Below are positions 17,501 through 24,396 of a DNA stretch of 35,960 nt, piece by piece. Positions within the stretch are counted from its first letter, which is position 1. Every line of letters starts with the position of its first letter. This DNA is from an uncultured Bacteroides sp. (GTDB lineage Bacteria > Bacteroidota > Bacteroidia > Bacteroidales > Bacteroidaceae), in contig CAJKXC010000021.1 of NCBI GenBank assembly GCA_905203765.1, positions 1 to 35,960 on the forward strand, written 5' to 3'. Under the pieces are notes generated by a model. The model was given only the letters and a program-made list of their open reading frames with translations, was not told where the DNA came from and searched no databases. Both the position numbers and the translations under genes were made by a program.

Positions 17501-18890
17501 ATATCGGGAAAAATACAATCAGGATAATAAAGACGGCAAAGGTGGCGGAACGCACCACGTTACCGGCTCCTTTCTCCACTTCCGTATCCATCTCTTCGTG
17601 TGTCAGCGTGCGGCCACGGAATTGTTTGCCATAGATATGCGCCAGGATTCCTTCCAGAATAACAATGGAGCCGTCGACCACAATACCGAAGTCAATGGCG
17701 CCCAAGCTCATCAGATTGGCTGAAACCCCGAAAACACGCATCAGGATAAAAGCAAAAAGCATTGCCAAAGGTATGACGGAAGCCACAATAAGTCCGGCAC
17801 GCACATTGCCCAGGAAGACGATAAGCACAAGGAAAACAATCACCGCACCCTCTATCAAATTGCGGACTACGGTAGAGATATTACGGCTTACCAGCTCCGA
17901 ACGGTTCAGATAAGGTTCAATGCTGATGCCTTCGGGAAGCATCTTCTGCACCTTCTCAACGCGCTTCTCGAGTTCTGTCGTCACAACATTGGCATTCGCA
18001 CCTTTCAGCATCATGGCGATGCCGCCCACACACTCGCCTTCACCATCCATCGTCATGGCGCCGAAACGCTTGGCACTGCCGAAGCGGACAGTAGCCACAT
18101 CATTCACATGAATGGGAATACCGTTACGATTGGTCACCACAATACGCTCGATGTCTTTCAGGCTGTTTATCATGCCTTCGGAACGGATATAATAAGCACG
18201 GTTCACCTTTTCTATATAGCTGCCACCGGTATTCTGATTATTACGGTTCAGAGCCTCGAAAACTTCACCGATAGTAATGTTGAGGGAATACAGAGCATCG
18301 GGGTCAACAGCCACCTCGTATTGCTTCAGGTATCCGCCGAAGCTGTTAATCTCCACGATACCGGGAATGCCGGACAGCTGCCGTTTTACAATCCAGTCCT
18401 GGATGGTGCGCAGTTCCATGGCATCATACTTATCTTCATATCCCGGAGCTACGGTCAACGTATATTGGTAGATCTCCCCCAACCCGGTAGTAACAGGCAT
18501 CAGTTCGGGGGTACCCAGTTCCGTAGGAATCTCACCCGCCACCGTCTGTATCTGCTCATTGATGAGCTGGCGCGCCTGCAAGGTGGGAATGCTTTCTTTG
18601 AAAACAACCGTAACCAAAGACAGACCGAAGCGGCTGACCGAACGGATTTCCTCCACATTCATAATATTGCTCATGGCAACCTCGATGGGGAAGGTTATCA
18701 GCTGCTCCACCTCTTGCGGCGCCAGAGTGGGCGAAACCGTTACAATCTGTACCTGATTATTCGTAATATCCGGAACGGCATCTATCGGCAACGTAAGCAT
18801 TGCATAGATGCCTCCGATAAGAAGAAAGAGCGTTGTCAATCCGACGAACAGCTTCTTTCTGACAGAGAAACGTACTATTGCATTAAACAT
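14562..18890 (-). CDS. Heavy-metal-type RND efflux pump fused to a TolC-like outer-membrane channel
   Basis: A 1442-residue fusion. Residues 1-1037 are a complete RND pump of the CusA/CzcA (HME) type with twelve membrane segments, two periplasmic porter domains, and the proton-relay segment in TM4 (GAIDFGIVVDGSIVILEG). Residues 1045-1065 are a further hydrophobic segment ending in ADA, which looks like a retained signal peptide, and 1066-1442 form an outer-membrane efflux (TolC-like) domain beginning NLEQAIEMALKNNPRLRIAE. By family it expels metal cations such as Cu(I)/Ag(I) or Zn/Co/Cd using proton motive force; the exact metal cannot be read here. It heads an operon with the adaptor and a two-component system, from a promoter at 18916-18923. 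Start ATG at 18888-18890. Confidence 0.93.
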   Translation of the reverse strand: MFNAIVRFSVRKKLFVGLTTLFLLIGGIYAMLTLPIDAVPDITNNQVQIVTVSPTLAPQEVEQLITFPIEVAMSNIMNVEEIRSVSRFGLSLVTVVFKESIPTLQARQLINEQIQTVAGEIPTELGTPELMPVTTGLGEIYQYTLTVAPGYEDKYDAMELRTIQDWIVKRQLSGIPGIVEINSFGGYLKQYEVAVDPDALYSLNITIGEVFEALNRNNQNTGGSYIEKVNRAYYIRSEGMINSLKDIERIVVTNRNGIPIHVNDVATVRFGSAKRFGAMTMDGEGECVGGIAMMLKGANANVVTTELEKRVEKVQKMLPEGISIEPYLNRSELVSRNISTVVRNLIEGAVIVFLVLIVFLGNVRAGLIVASVIPLAMLFAFILMRVFGVSANLMSLGAIDFGIVVDGSIVILEGILAHIYGKQFRGRTLTHEEMDTEVEKGAGNVVRSATFAVFIILIVFFPILTLTGIEGKYFTPMAKTLVFCIIGALLLSLTYVPMMASLFLKRTIKNRKVFADHFFDKLNIVYHRALNGCLRHVRLTVTAAFLALAFSLFLFTRLGAEFIPTLDEGDFAMQMTLPAGSSLTESIEVSRLAEKTLKDEFPEIKHVVAKIGTAEVPTDPMAVEDADVMIIMKPFKEWTSASSRAEMVEKMKNALEPLAERAEFNFSQPIQLRFNELMTGAKADIAVKLYGEDMEELYSKAKEVAGYVEKIPGASDVIVEQAMGLPQLVVQYNRAKIARYGINIEELNTIVRTAYAGEAAGVVFENERRFDLVLRLDYDKVKDLNLDKLFVRTTEGIQIPVSEVATIDLISGPLQINRDATKRRIVIGVNVRDADIQQVVSEIQSTLEQNIKLKPGYYFSYGGQFENLQNAIDTLLIVVPVALLLILLLLFFAFKSVTYTLVVFSTVPLSLIGGILALWLRGLPFSISAGVGFIALFGVAVLNGILMINHFNDSRASTKYPMGTSRIIRESCPHLLRPVFLTGLVASLGFVPMAIATSAGAEVQRPLATVVIGGLIVSTVLTLLIIPVFYHIVNSTVMLRHSKMMKWFGLSFFVLLMGVPIHADAQETPGTINLEQAIEMALKNNPRLRIAETDIKRVRATRGEVVELSSTEFSYSWGQLNGTERKDKEMAVTQPIGSLLTPFYKNALVNKQVVTGTYYKQMVEKEVKAEVKRAWTYYLYAWNLREMYKEQSDWADRVQKAGELRYRQGEITLLEKSMTSTIAADMRNKLFQAEEELKLAASRLQWTCYTDFPVIPDETSIQIYPVSADTLALSAAHLKYFQSQVGEKQAMLNIERSRFFPELSLGYVRQNILPDKGLDSWMVGVSFPVWFLPQRSKVRQAKFERNIAQTQADANVRELNNRVAELRASIRRYGESIRFYTTTALAEADNLIKTADLQFRESETDITEYVQSMNAAREIKKGYIEAVYQYNVAALEYELYHQ

Positions 18891-18915
18891 TTTTATCGGG
18901 TTTTAAATGATAATG

Positions 18916-18923
18916 CAAAAGTA
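18916..18923 (-). promoter_or_regulatory. -7 element of the efflux operon
   Basis: TACTTTTG on the minus strand, 25 bp before the pump ATG, matches TAnnTTTG. It lies one base after a perfect inverted repeat. Confidence 0.65.
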
Positions 18924-18924
18924 G

Positions 18925-18948
18925 CTCCGCAAGCAATTACTTGCGGAG
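18925..18948 (-). terminator. Perfect 9-bp inverted repeat: fmt terminator and/or operator of the efflux promoter
   Basis: CTCCGCAAG (18925-18933) and CTTGCGGAG (18940-18948) pair perfectly around a 6-base loop. Reading the minus strand the stem is followed by CTACTTTTGC, a weak U-tract that is also the -7 element of the efflux promoter. The repeat covers the spacer upstream of that -7 box, so it could act as a terminator for fmt, as a regulator-binding site, or both. Confidence 0.6.
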
Positions 18949-19012
18949 AAAAGTAGGTGAAGCGGAAAGATTCACAGTTAAAACGACCGGAAACGTAAGT
19001 GAAATGTATACT

Positions 19013-19981
19013 TTACTGTACTTTCACTTCTTCGGTCAGACGCAAGCCACGCAACAGTTCGTCTATTTTCAGCCTTTTCTTGCCGGGAAGTTGCAAAGAA
19101 CGCACCCCGATAAAGCCATCTGCTGCGGCAATGCGGAAATAAGTCTTACTATCGGTCAAGACGCTCCCCGGTTCCATCTGATGGGCTTGGGGCAGCTTTT
19201 CTGTTTCAAAGATTTTCATGACAACCGTTGTTCCGTCGGGCTGTACAAGTTCCGTCCATGCAGCCGGATAGGGAGAAAGTCCGCGTACGAAGTCGTAGAT
19301 GCGCTTCACCGGCTGGTTCCAGTCGATGCGGCAAGTCTCCTTGAAGATTTTCGGTGCCGGGCGCAACTCGCCGGGTACTGCCATCTCTTCCTGAGGAATG
19401 CTTTTGACCGTGCCGTTGAGGATGGCATCTACGGTCTCTACCACCAGATGTCCGCCAAGCATCATCAGTTTGTCGTGCACTACGCCTACATCGTCCGTAT
19501 CGGCAATAGGTACACGTACTTGCTGGATAATCTCGCCCGTATCTATCTCGTGTTTCAGGAAGAAGGTCGTGATACCCGTCTCCGTATCGCCATTGATTAC
19601 CGCCCAGTTGATGGGAGCGGCGCCACGATACTGAGGCAGCAAAGAAGCATGCAGGTTGAATGTACCCAGGCGAGGCATATTCCATACCACTTCCGGCAGC
19701 ATACGGAAGGCTACGACAATCTGCAAATCGGCTTTCCAGGCACGCAGCGCCTCTACAAACTCCTCATTCTTCAATTTCTCCGGTTGAAGAAGCGGAAGAT
19801 TATGCTCCAACGCATACTGCTTCACCGGAGAGAACTGGAGTTTATGTCCCCGTCCGGCAGGCTTATCAGGCATCGTAATAACCCCCACCACATTATAGCC
19901 GCCTTCTACCAGGCAACGAAGAGCCTCCACTGCGAAGTCGGGAGTACCCATATATACAATTCTCAAGTCTTCTTTCTTCAT
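19013..19981 (-). CDS. fmt: Methionyl-tRNA formyltransferase
   Basis: A 322-residue cytoplasmic enzyme that formylates initiator Met-tRNA using 10-formyl-tetrahydrofolate. The N-terminal opening LRIVYMGTPDFAVEALR and the catalytic stretch NLHASLLPQYRGAAPINWA followed by GDTETGIT (the Asn, His and Asp of the active site) identify it. The C-terminal OB-fold ends RIAAADGFIGVRSLQLPGKK. The start is placed at the ATG 19979-19981, preceded by GAAGG; the frame's 34 extra upstream codons run into the ClC gene and are not family-like. It follows the ClC gene by 13 bp in a tsaC-clc-fmt operon. Confidence 0.97.
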   Translation of the reverse strand: MKKEDLRIVYMGTPDFAVEALRCLVEGGYNVVGVITMPDKPAGRGHKLQFSPVKQYALEHNLPLLQPEKLKNEEFVEALRAWKADLQIVVAFRMLPEVVWNMPRLGTFNLHASLLPQYRGAAPINWAVINGDTETGITTFFLKHEIDTGEIIQQVRVPIADTDDVGVVHDKLMMLGGHLVVETVDAILNGTVKSIPQEEMAVPGELRPAPKIFKETCRIDWNQPVKRIYDFVRGLSPYPAAWTELVQPDGTTVVMKIFETEKLPQAHQMEPGSVLTDSKTYFRIAAADGFIGVRSLQLPGKKRLKIDELLRGLRLTEEVKVQ

Positions 19982-19994
19982 ATCAGCACCTTCT

Positions 19995-21785
19995 TTAATC
20001 TTCTGAAAAATGTACCAGCACCTGGCGGTACGAATTAAATATCTTCGATTTGGAAACAAAGCCGAGGTATTTGCCATCCGCATCCACTACCGGCAGGTTC
20101 CAGGTTTTCGTGTCATCAAAGGTACGCATCACCTGTTCCATACTGTCCGTATCGTACAGACGCGCGGGAGCGGAAGTCATCAACTTGCCTACCGTGAAAC
20201 GATGGTATAACTCTTGACGGAACATAATGTTCCGGATATCGTCCAACAAGACAATGCCAATCAATACCCCATCCTTATCCGTCACCGGGAATATATTACG
20301 GTGTGAAGCGGAAATCGCCTTGACCAGTTCACCTAAATCCATTTCGGGATGTACGACTACAAAATCCTGCTCAACTACATTTTCCACTTTCATCAACGTA
20401 AGCACTGCCCTGTCCTTATGATGAGTCAACAACTCACCCTTCTTTGCCAGACGCATGGAGTAGATACTATGAGGCTCGAACATGATAATAGTAAGGTATG
20501 AACTTACCGAAACTATCAGCAACGGCAGGAAGAGGTCGTAGCCTCCCGTCAGTTCGGCTATCAGGAATACGCCCGTCAACGGGGCGTGCATCACGCCGCT
20601 CATCACACCCGCCATACCCATCAAGGCAAAATTCTTTTCGGGCAGGAATGCAGTCAGCTCAAGTTCATTGCTGAAATGCGAGAAAACAAATCCGGCAATA
20701 CAACCCAGGTACAATGAAGGCGCAAACGTACCGCCGCAACCGCCACCGCCATTCGTTGCACTCGATGCAAACACCTTGAACAGGATAATCAGCACCAGGT
20801 AAACCAGCAACATATTCCCGTGCCCATAGAAGAGGGAGTTGTTCATCACCGTATCCCATTGGGAATTGGTTGCCCCGTTCAGCAACAGTTCTATCGTATC
20901 ATATCCTTCACCGTAGAGCGGCGGGAAAAGGAATATCAGGATGCTCAGCATCGCTCCGCCCAATATCAGCTTCTTATAGGGTGTCTTCAACTTGCCGAAA
21001 ACGCCCTCCACCGAGTACATGGCGCGGGTAAAGTACAACGAAACCAATCCGCAGAGGATACCCAGCATGATAACGTATGGAATGCGCTCCAGTTCGAAGG
21101 CCTGGTCCAGGTGGAATTTAAACATAGCTTCCGTTCCCGTCACGATGTAAGATACGGTAGCCGCCGTCACGGCAGAAATCAGCAACGGCAATAGGGAAGA
21201 CATCGTCAGGTCTATCATCAGCACCTCCAGCGTAAATACCAATCCGGCAATCGGCGCCTTAAAGATACCTGCCACAGCACCGGCAGCGCCACAGCCCACC
21301 AGCAACATCAGCGTGCGGTGTTCCATCTTGAAGATACTGCCCAGATTGGAGCCGATGGCGGAACCGGTCAATACAATCGGCGCCTCCGCCCCGACCGATC
21401 CACCGAAACCGATGGTAATGGAACTGGCTATGATGGACGACCATGTATTATGACGCTTGATGCGCCCCTGCCTCCGGGATATGGCGTACAATATCTTGGT
21501 GACTCCATGACTGATATCGTCCTTCACCACGTAGCGAACGAACAATCCGGTCAGGAAGATACCCACTACCGGATAAACCAGATAAAGGTAGTTCGCCTCC
21601 GTAGTATTGAAATTTTCCGTCAGGAAGTTCTGTATCCAGTGTATGATGGCCTTCAGCAGCAATGCGGCAAATGCCGTAAAGATACCGACCAGGAAACTGA
21701 GTATCAGGATAAACTGTTTTTCCTTAATCTTCTCTTCGCGCCATATGATGAAGCGCTGTAATAAAGTTCTCTTTTCTCCTGCCAT
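19995..21785 (-). CDS. ClC-family chloride channel/antiporter with two CBS domains
   Basis: A 596-residue inner-membrane protein. Residues 1 to about 430 are the ClC membrane part: FGGSVGAEAPIVLTGSAIGS holds the region of the gating glutamate and MHAPLTGVFLIAELTGGYD the later conserved helix. Residues about 450-590 form two CBS domains (HPEMDLGELVKAISAS and following), which usually sense adenine nucleotides. The usual selectivity-filter motif GSGIP is replaced here by SHGVT (in DDISHGVTKILYA), so ion preference and whether it is a channel or a proton antiporter are uncertain. Start ATG at 21783-21785, 11 bp after the tsaC stop. Confidence 0.92.
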   Translation of the reverse strand: MAGEKRTLLQRFIIWREEKIKEKQFILILSFLVGIFTAFAALLLKAIIHWIQNFLTENFNTTEANYLYLVYPVVGIFLTGLFVRYVVKDDISHGVTKILYAISRRQGRIKRHNTWSSIIASSITIGFGGSVGAEAPIVLTGSAIGSNLGSIFKMEHRTLMLLVGCGAAGAVAGIFKAPIAGLVFTLEVLMIDLTMSSLLPLLISAVTAATVSYIVTGTEAMFKFHLDQAFELERIPYVIMLGILCGLVSLYFTRAMYSVEGVFGKLKTPYKKLILGGAMLSILIFLFPPLYGEGYDTIELLLNGATNSQWDTVMNNSLFYGHGNMLLVYLVLIILFKVFASSATNGGGGCGGTFAPSLYLGCIAGFVFSHFSNELELTAFLPEKNFALMGMAGVMSGVMHAPLTGVFLIAELTGGYDLFLPLLIVSVSSYLTIIMFEPHSIYSMRLAKKGELLTHHKDRAVLTLMKVENVVEQDFVVVHPEMDLGELVKAISASHRNIFPVTDKDGVLIGIVLLDDIRNIMFRQELYHRFTVGKLMTSAPARLYDTDSMEQVMRTFDDTKTWNLPVVDADGKYLGFVSKSKIFNSYRQVLVHFSED

Positions 21786-21796
21786 CTTTCCCCCGT

Positions 21797-22372
21797 TTAT
21801 TCGCGGATAATCTTGATGACTCCGCCTTTATCCAGCTTGATGATACTGGACGGTTTCGGACGTCCCGTTTCTTCCCGGCGCACACCTACGATGTAGTCCA
21901 CCGCCGACTTAATGTCCTCACTTATCTCACTGAAGTTGCCCGGTGAAGGTTGCCCGCTGATATTGGCGGAAGTAGAAACAATGGCCTTGCGGAACTGCTG
22001 GCAAAGGCGTTTCGAGAATTCCTCATCCGTCACCCGGATGCCCACACTGCCGTCTTCGGCTATCAGGTTAGGAGCCAGGTTACGCGCTCCGGAATAAATT
22101 ATAGTAAGAGGCTTGTCCGCCAGTTCTATCAAGTCCCAGGCTACCTCCGGCACATCCTGCACATAGAAGTCCACCTTCACGGAAGAGTCCACCAACACCA
22201 GCATCGCCTTACTGTCAGAGCGTTGCTTGATTTCGTACACACGGCGCACCGCTTCTTCGTTGGTAGCGTCACAGCCTATGCCCCAGATTGTATCGGTAGG
22301 GTATAGAATTATCCCGCCTTCGTTCATCACCTGGCAGGCTTTTTTAATATCTTCTATCATTTCTTGATGCAT
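21797..22372 (-). CDS. tsaC: L-threonylcarbamoyladenylate synthase (Sua5/YrdC family)
   Basis: A 191-residue cytoplasmic enzyme that makes threonylcarbamoyl-AMP from threonine, bicarbonate and ATP, the first step of the t6A modification at position 37 of ANN-decoding tRNAs. Visible motifs are GGIILYPTDTIWGIGCDA, KQRSDSKAM (the KxRxxxK-type substrate site) and IVSTSANISG. It is the short single-domain form (TsaC/YrdC length), without the extra C-terminal Sua5 domain. Start ATG at 22370-22372, 18 bp after a -7 element; another ATG is four codons later. First gene of the tsaC-clc-fmt operon and divergent to the thioesterase gene. Confidence 0.95.
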   Translation of the reverse strand: MHQEMIEDIKKACQVMNEGGIILYPTDTIWGIGCDATNEEAVRRVYEIKQRSDSKAMLVLVDSSVKVDFYVQDVPEVAWDLIELADKPLTIIYSGARNLAPNLIAEDGSVGIRVTDEEFSKRLCQQFRKAIVSTSANISGQPSPGNFSEISEDIKSAVDYIVGVRREETGRPKPSSIIKLDKGGVIKIIRE

Positions 22373-22390
22373 AATTCAGTGATTAACGTG

Positions 22391-22423
22391 CAAAAGTACT
22401 ATTTTTGCAGCGAAATGAACAAA
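22391..22423 (-). promoter_or_regulatory. Complete Bacteroides-type promoter for tsaC-clc-fmt
   Basis: On the minus strand TTTG (22423-22420) is followed after 21 bp by TACTTTTG (22398-22391), matching the -33/-7 pattern of Bacteroides housekeeping promoters. The -7 element forms one arm of a near-palindrome with the divergent promoter. Confidence 0.7.
22400..22407 (+). promoter_or_regulatory. -7 element for the thioesterase gene
   Basis: TATTTTTG on the plus strand fits TAnnTTTG and lies 31 bp before the ATG at 22439. It is separated from the opposing tsaC -7 element by a single base. Confidence 0.6.
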
Positions 22424-22438
22424 GTTTAAGAGAAAACA

Positions 22439-22873
22439 ATGGAAGAAATTCAATTTAACCACACCCTGCCCATACAACTACGCTTCAATGATGTCGATAA
22501 ATTCGGCCATGTCAACAACACGGTCTATTTTTCCTTTTACGATTTGGGAAAGACCGAGTACTTTGCCTCCGTATGCCCTCACGTCGATTGGGAGAAGGAT
22601 GGCATCGTCGTTGTACACATTGAGGCTGAGTTCCTTGCACAAATCTACGGCTCCGACCACATTGCCGTACAAACTGCCGTAACGGAAATCGGAACCAAGA
22701 GTTTTCACTTGGCACAGCGTGTCATCGATACCGAAACACATGAAGTGAAGTGCACCTGTACTTCTGTTATGGTGACCTTCGACCTCGATAAGCATGAGTC
22801 CAAACCGTTGGAGCAAGAATGGATTGAGGCTATATGCAAATATGAAGGAAGGGATGTAAGGAAAAAGAAATAA
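22439..22873 (+). CDS. Acyl-CoA thioesterase, 4HBT/YbgC-like hotdog fold
   Basis: A 144-residue cytoplasmic hotdog-fold enzyme. The motif LRFNDVDKFGHVNNTVYFSF carries the conserved Asp and the His-Val-Asn-Asn stretch of the 4-hydroxybenzoyl-CoA thioesterase group, which hydrolyses acyl-CoA or acyl-ACP thioesters. Length is normal. It is a single-gene unit: it has its own -7 element, is divergent from tsaC, and is followed by a hairpin terminator at 22944-22976. The physiological substrate cannot be read from sequence. Start ATG at 22439 with AAGAGAA a few bases upstream. Confidence 0.88.
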   Translation: MEEIQFNHTLPIQLRFNDVDKFGHVNNTVYFSFYDLGKTEYFASVCPHVDWEKDGIVVVHIEAEFLAQIYGSDHIAVQTAVTEIGTKSFHLAQRVIDTETHEVKCTCTSVMVTFDLDKHESKPLEQEWIEAICKYEGRDVRKKK

Positions 22874-22893
22874 AACGTCCTATGCATAAGAGT

Positions 22894-22947
22894 GAGGTAC
22901 CCTAAGTATACGACTGAGATAGCCTAAGTATACGACTGAGGTACCCC
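22894..22947. repeat. 22-bp tandem repeat, about 2.5 copies
   Basis: Copies at 22894-22915 and 22916-22937 differ at only two positions (GAGGTACC versus GAGATAGC) and share CCTAAGTATACGACT; a partial third copy (GAGGTACCCC) runs into the terminator stem. Each copy contains the palindrome GTATAC. It lies 20 bp after the thioesterase stop. Function unknown; it could belong to a dispersed intergenic repeat family. Confidence 0.85.
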
Positions 22948-22976
22948 CAGGCTACAGCTTATTCCAGGGGGCTTTT
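22944..22976 (+). terminator. Probable rho-independent terminator of the thioesterase gene
   Basis: CCCCC (22944-22948) pairs with GGGGG (22967-22971), continued after one A-A mismatch by GG/CC, with a 12-base loop and a short U-tract (CTTTT). Moderate quality. Its 5' arm overlaps the end of the 22-bp tandem repeat. Confidence 0.6.
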
Positions 22977-23114
22977 ATATGTAAATAATTATGCATAAAT
23001 AAAAGTTCCCCTTATTATTATTCGGCGATACATTCCTGTAGAAAAGCTTTCTTAAAAAAGTATGCTATTTTCCATTATTATGCCATTTCTATTAGAATAA
23101 TAGGAATTAATCAT

Positions 23115-23122
23115 TATATTTG
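23115..23122 (+). promoter_or_regulatory. -7 element ahead of the XylR-type regulator
   Basis: TATATTTG on the plus strand matches TAnnTTTG. It implies a leader of about 90 bases before the ATG at 23221. No TTTG -33 box at the usual distance. The rest of the 22874-23220 gap is A+T-rich and shows no further gene. Confidence 0.6.
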
Positions 23123-23153
23123 TCAGGATGAAAATGCTTAAATTTTAAGAAAC

Positions 23154-23169
23154 AAGGCTAAAAAGCCTT
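23154..23169 (+). other. Small hairpin in the regulator's leader
   Basis: AAGGCT (23154-23159) and AGCCTT (23164-23169) pair around a 4-A loop, about 50 bases before the ATG and without a U-tract. It may be a 5' UTR structure or chance. Confidence 0.3.
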
Positions 23170-23220
23170 ATTAACATTCTATTGAATACAAGATAAATTA
23201 CGTTCATTCTGTTTATTTGC

Positions 23221-24396
23221 ATGATTCGACTCATATTACTGACAGATTTCACCGAATCCTTTGCATACAATTTGCTAAAAGGAGTTCTCGCCTACTCGAA
23301 GAGCCACGAGCCATGGGTTGTATGCCGGATGCCGCCTTCGTACAAACATACCTATGGCATAGAAGGAGTGCTGAAGTGGGCCAAGACCTGGCAGGCAGAT
23401 GCCATTATCGGCCAGTTCGACAATGAGGATAATGTAGAGCTGTTCCGACAGAACGGGATTATCGCATTGGCACAGGACTATAAATCAAGATTCAGCAACA
23501 TTCCCAATATCACCGCCGATTATCGCAAAACCGGCAGAATGGCAGCAGAGTTTTTCCTCAACAAAGGATTCCAGAACTTTGCTTTCTATGGCTACCGCAA
23601 TACAGTATGGTCGCAAGAACGCTGCGAAGGCTTTTACGAGTGCATAGCCTCACGAGGATTCGGCAACAATTTCTCTTCTTACCAGGAACAGTCGCTTGAT
23701 GACTTGTGGTTTTATGAGGCTCCTCCCCTGCTTACCTGGCTGAAGTCACTGCCCCAACCCACAGCGCTCATGACCTGTGACGACAATCAGGGCAACCGCA
23801 TCACGGAAATCTGCAAGGTCAACAATATCAAAGTACCCGATAAAATAGCCATATTGGGCGTGGACAACGATGAAATCATCTGCAACCTCTCCGATCCCCC
23901 TCTGTCCAGCATCAATCCAAATGTTGTGAGAGGCGGATTCGAAGCTGCCGAACTCATCGAGCATATGCTGAACGATGAAGACTGGGTTTATCAGGACGTA
24001 ATCATCCAGCCGGTAAATATAGTAAACCGCCAATCGACAGATTTCTATTCCACAGCCGATGTACATATCCATACAGTCCTGAGATATATCCATCAAAACT
24101 TATCGAATGACATTACGGTGTCGGATATTGTCAAACAAGTCCCCCTATCGCGCCGTTTGCTGGAAATCCGTTTCAAGGAAGTCACCCAACAATCCATTCA
24201 CAAATATATCTTCAATCTCCGGATGGAACGCTTCGCCCAACTGCTATTGGCCAGTGACGACCCAATAGCAGATGTAGCGGAGCAAGCAGGCATAAGCAAC
24301 CTTAAGAACCTGTCCCGTCAATTCAAGGCATTGAAACAGGTTTCGCCCAATGAATACAGGAAGCAGTACAAAAGGAGAACCAACTGCAATTACTGA
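23221..24396 (+). CDS. XylR-type transcriptional regulator (sugar-binding-like domain plus AraC helix-turn-helix)
   Basis: A 391-residue cytoplasmic regulator. Residues 1 to about 275 resemble the periplasmic-binding/LacI ligand domain (IRLILLTDFTESFAYNLLKG opening; NITADYRKTGRMAAEFFLNK; AILGVDNDEIICNLSDPPLS, the typical LacI-family hinge side). Residues about 282-388 are an AraC/XylS DNA-binding domain with two helix-turn-helix units (DITVSDIVKQVPLSRRLLEI and DPIADVAEQAGISNLKNLSR). Proteins of this layout respond to an intracellular sugar. The gene converges on the glycan operon, overlapping its last gene by 7 bp, so that operon is the likely target. Start ATG at 23221 has no clear Shine-Dalgarno. 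Confidence 0.9.
   Translation: MIRLILLTDFTESFAYNLLKGVLAYSKSHEPWVVCRMPPSYKHTYGIEGVLKWAKTWQADAIIGQFDNEDNVELFRQNGIIALAQDYKSRFSNIPNITADYRKTGRMAAEFFLNKGFQNFAFYGYRNTVWSQERCEGFYECIASRGFGNNFSSYQEQSLDDLWFYEAPPLLTWLKSLPQPTALMTCDDNQGNRITEICKVNNIKVPDKIAILGVDNDEIICNLSDPPLSSINPNVVRGGFEAAELIEHMLNDEDWVYQDVIIQPVNIVNRQSTDFYSTADVHIHTVLRYIHQNLSNDITVSDIVKQVPLSRRLLEIRFKEVTQQSIHKYIFNLRMERFAQLLLASDDPIADVAEQAGISNLKNLSRQFKALKQVSPNEYRKQYKRRTNCNY

Noticed and set aside
18997..19029. Inverted repeat AAGTGAAA/TTTCACTT at the fmt stop
   Set aside because: The 8-bp arms are perfect, but the loop is 17 bases, one arm is inside the coding end, and no T-run follows; the 18925-18948 repeat is a better terminator candidate.
18941..20038. 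Plus-strand open frame of 365 codons opposite fmt
   Set aside because: fmt is unmistakable on the minus strand with its catalytic motifs; the opposing frame runs past both of its ends without recognisable domains.
22894..22947. CRISPR-like array
   Set aside because: The repeats are directly adjacent without spacers, only about 2.5 copies, and no cas gene is present.
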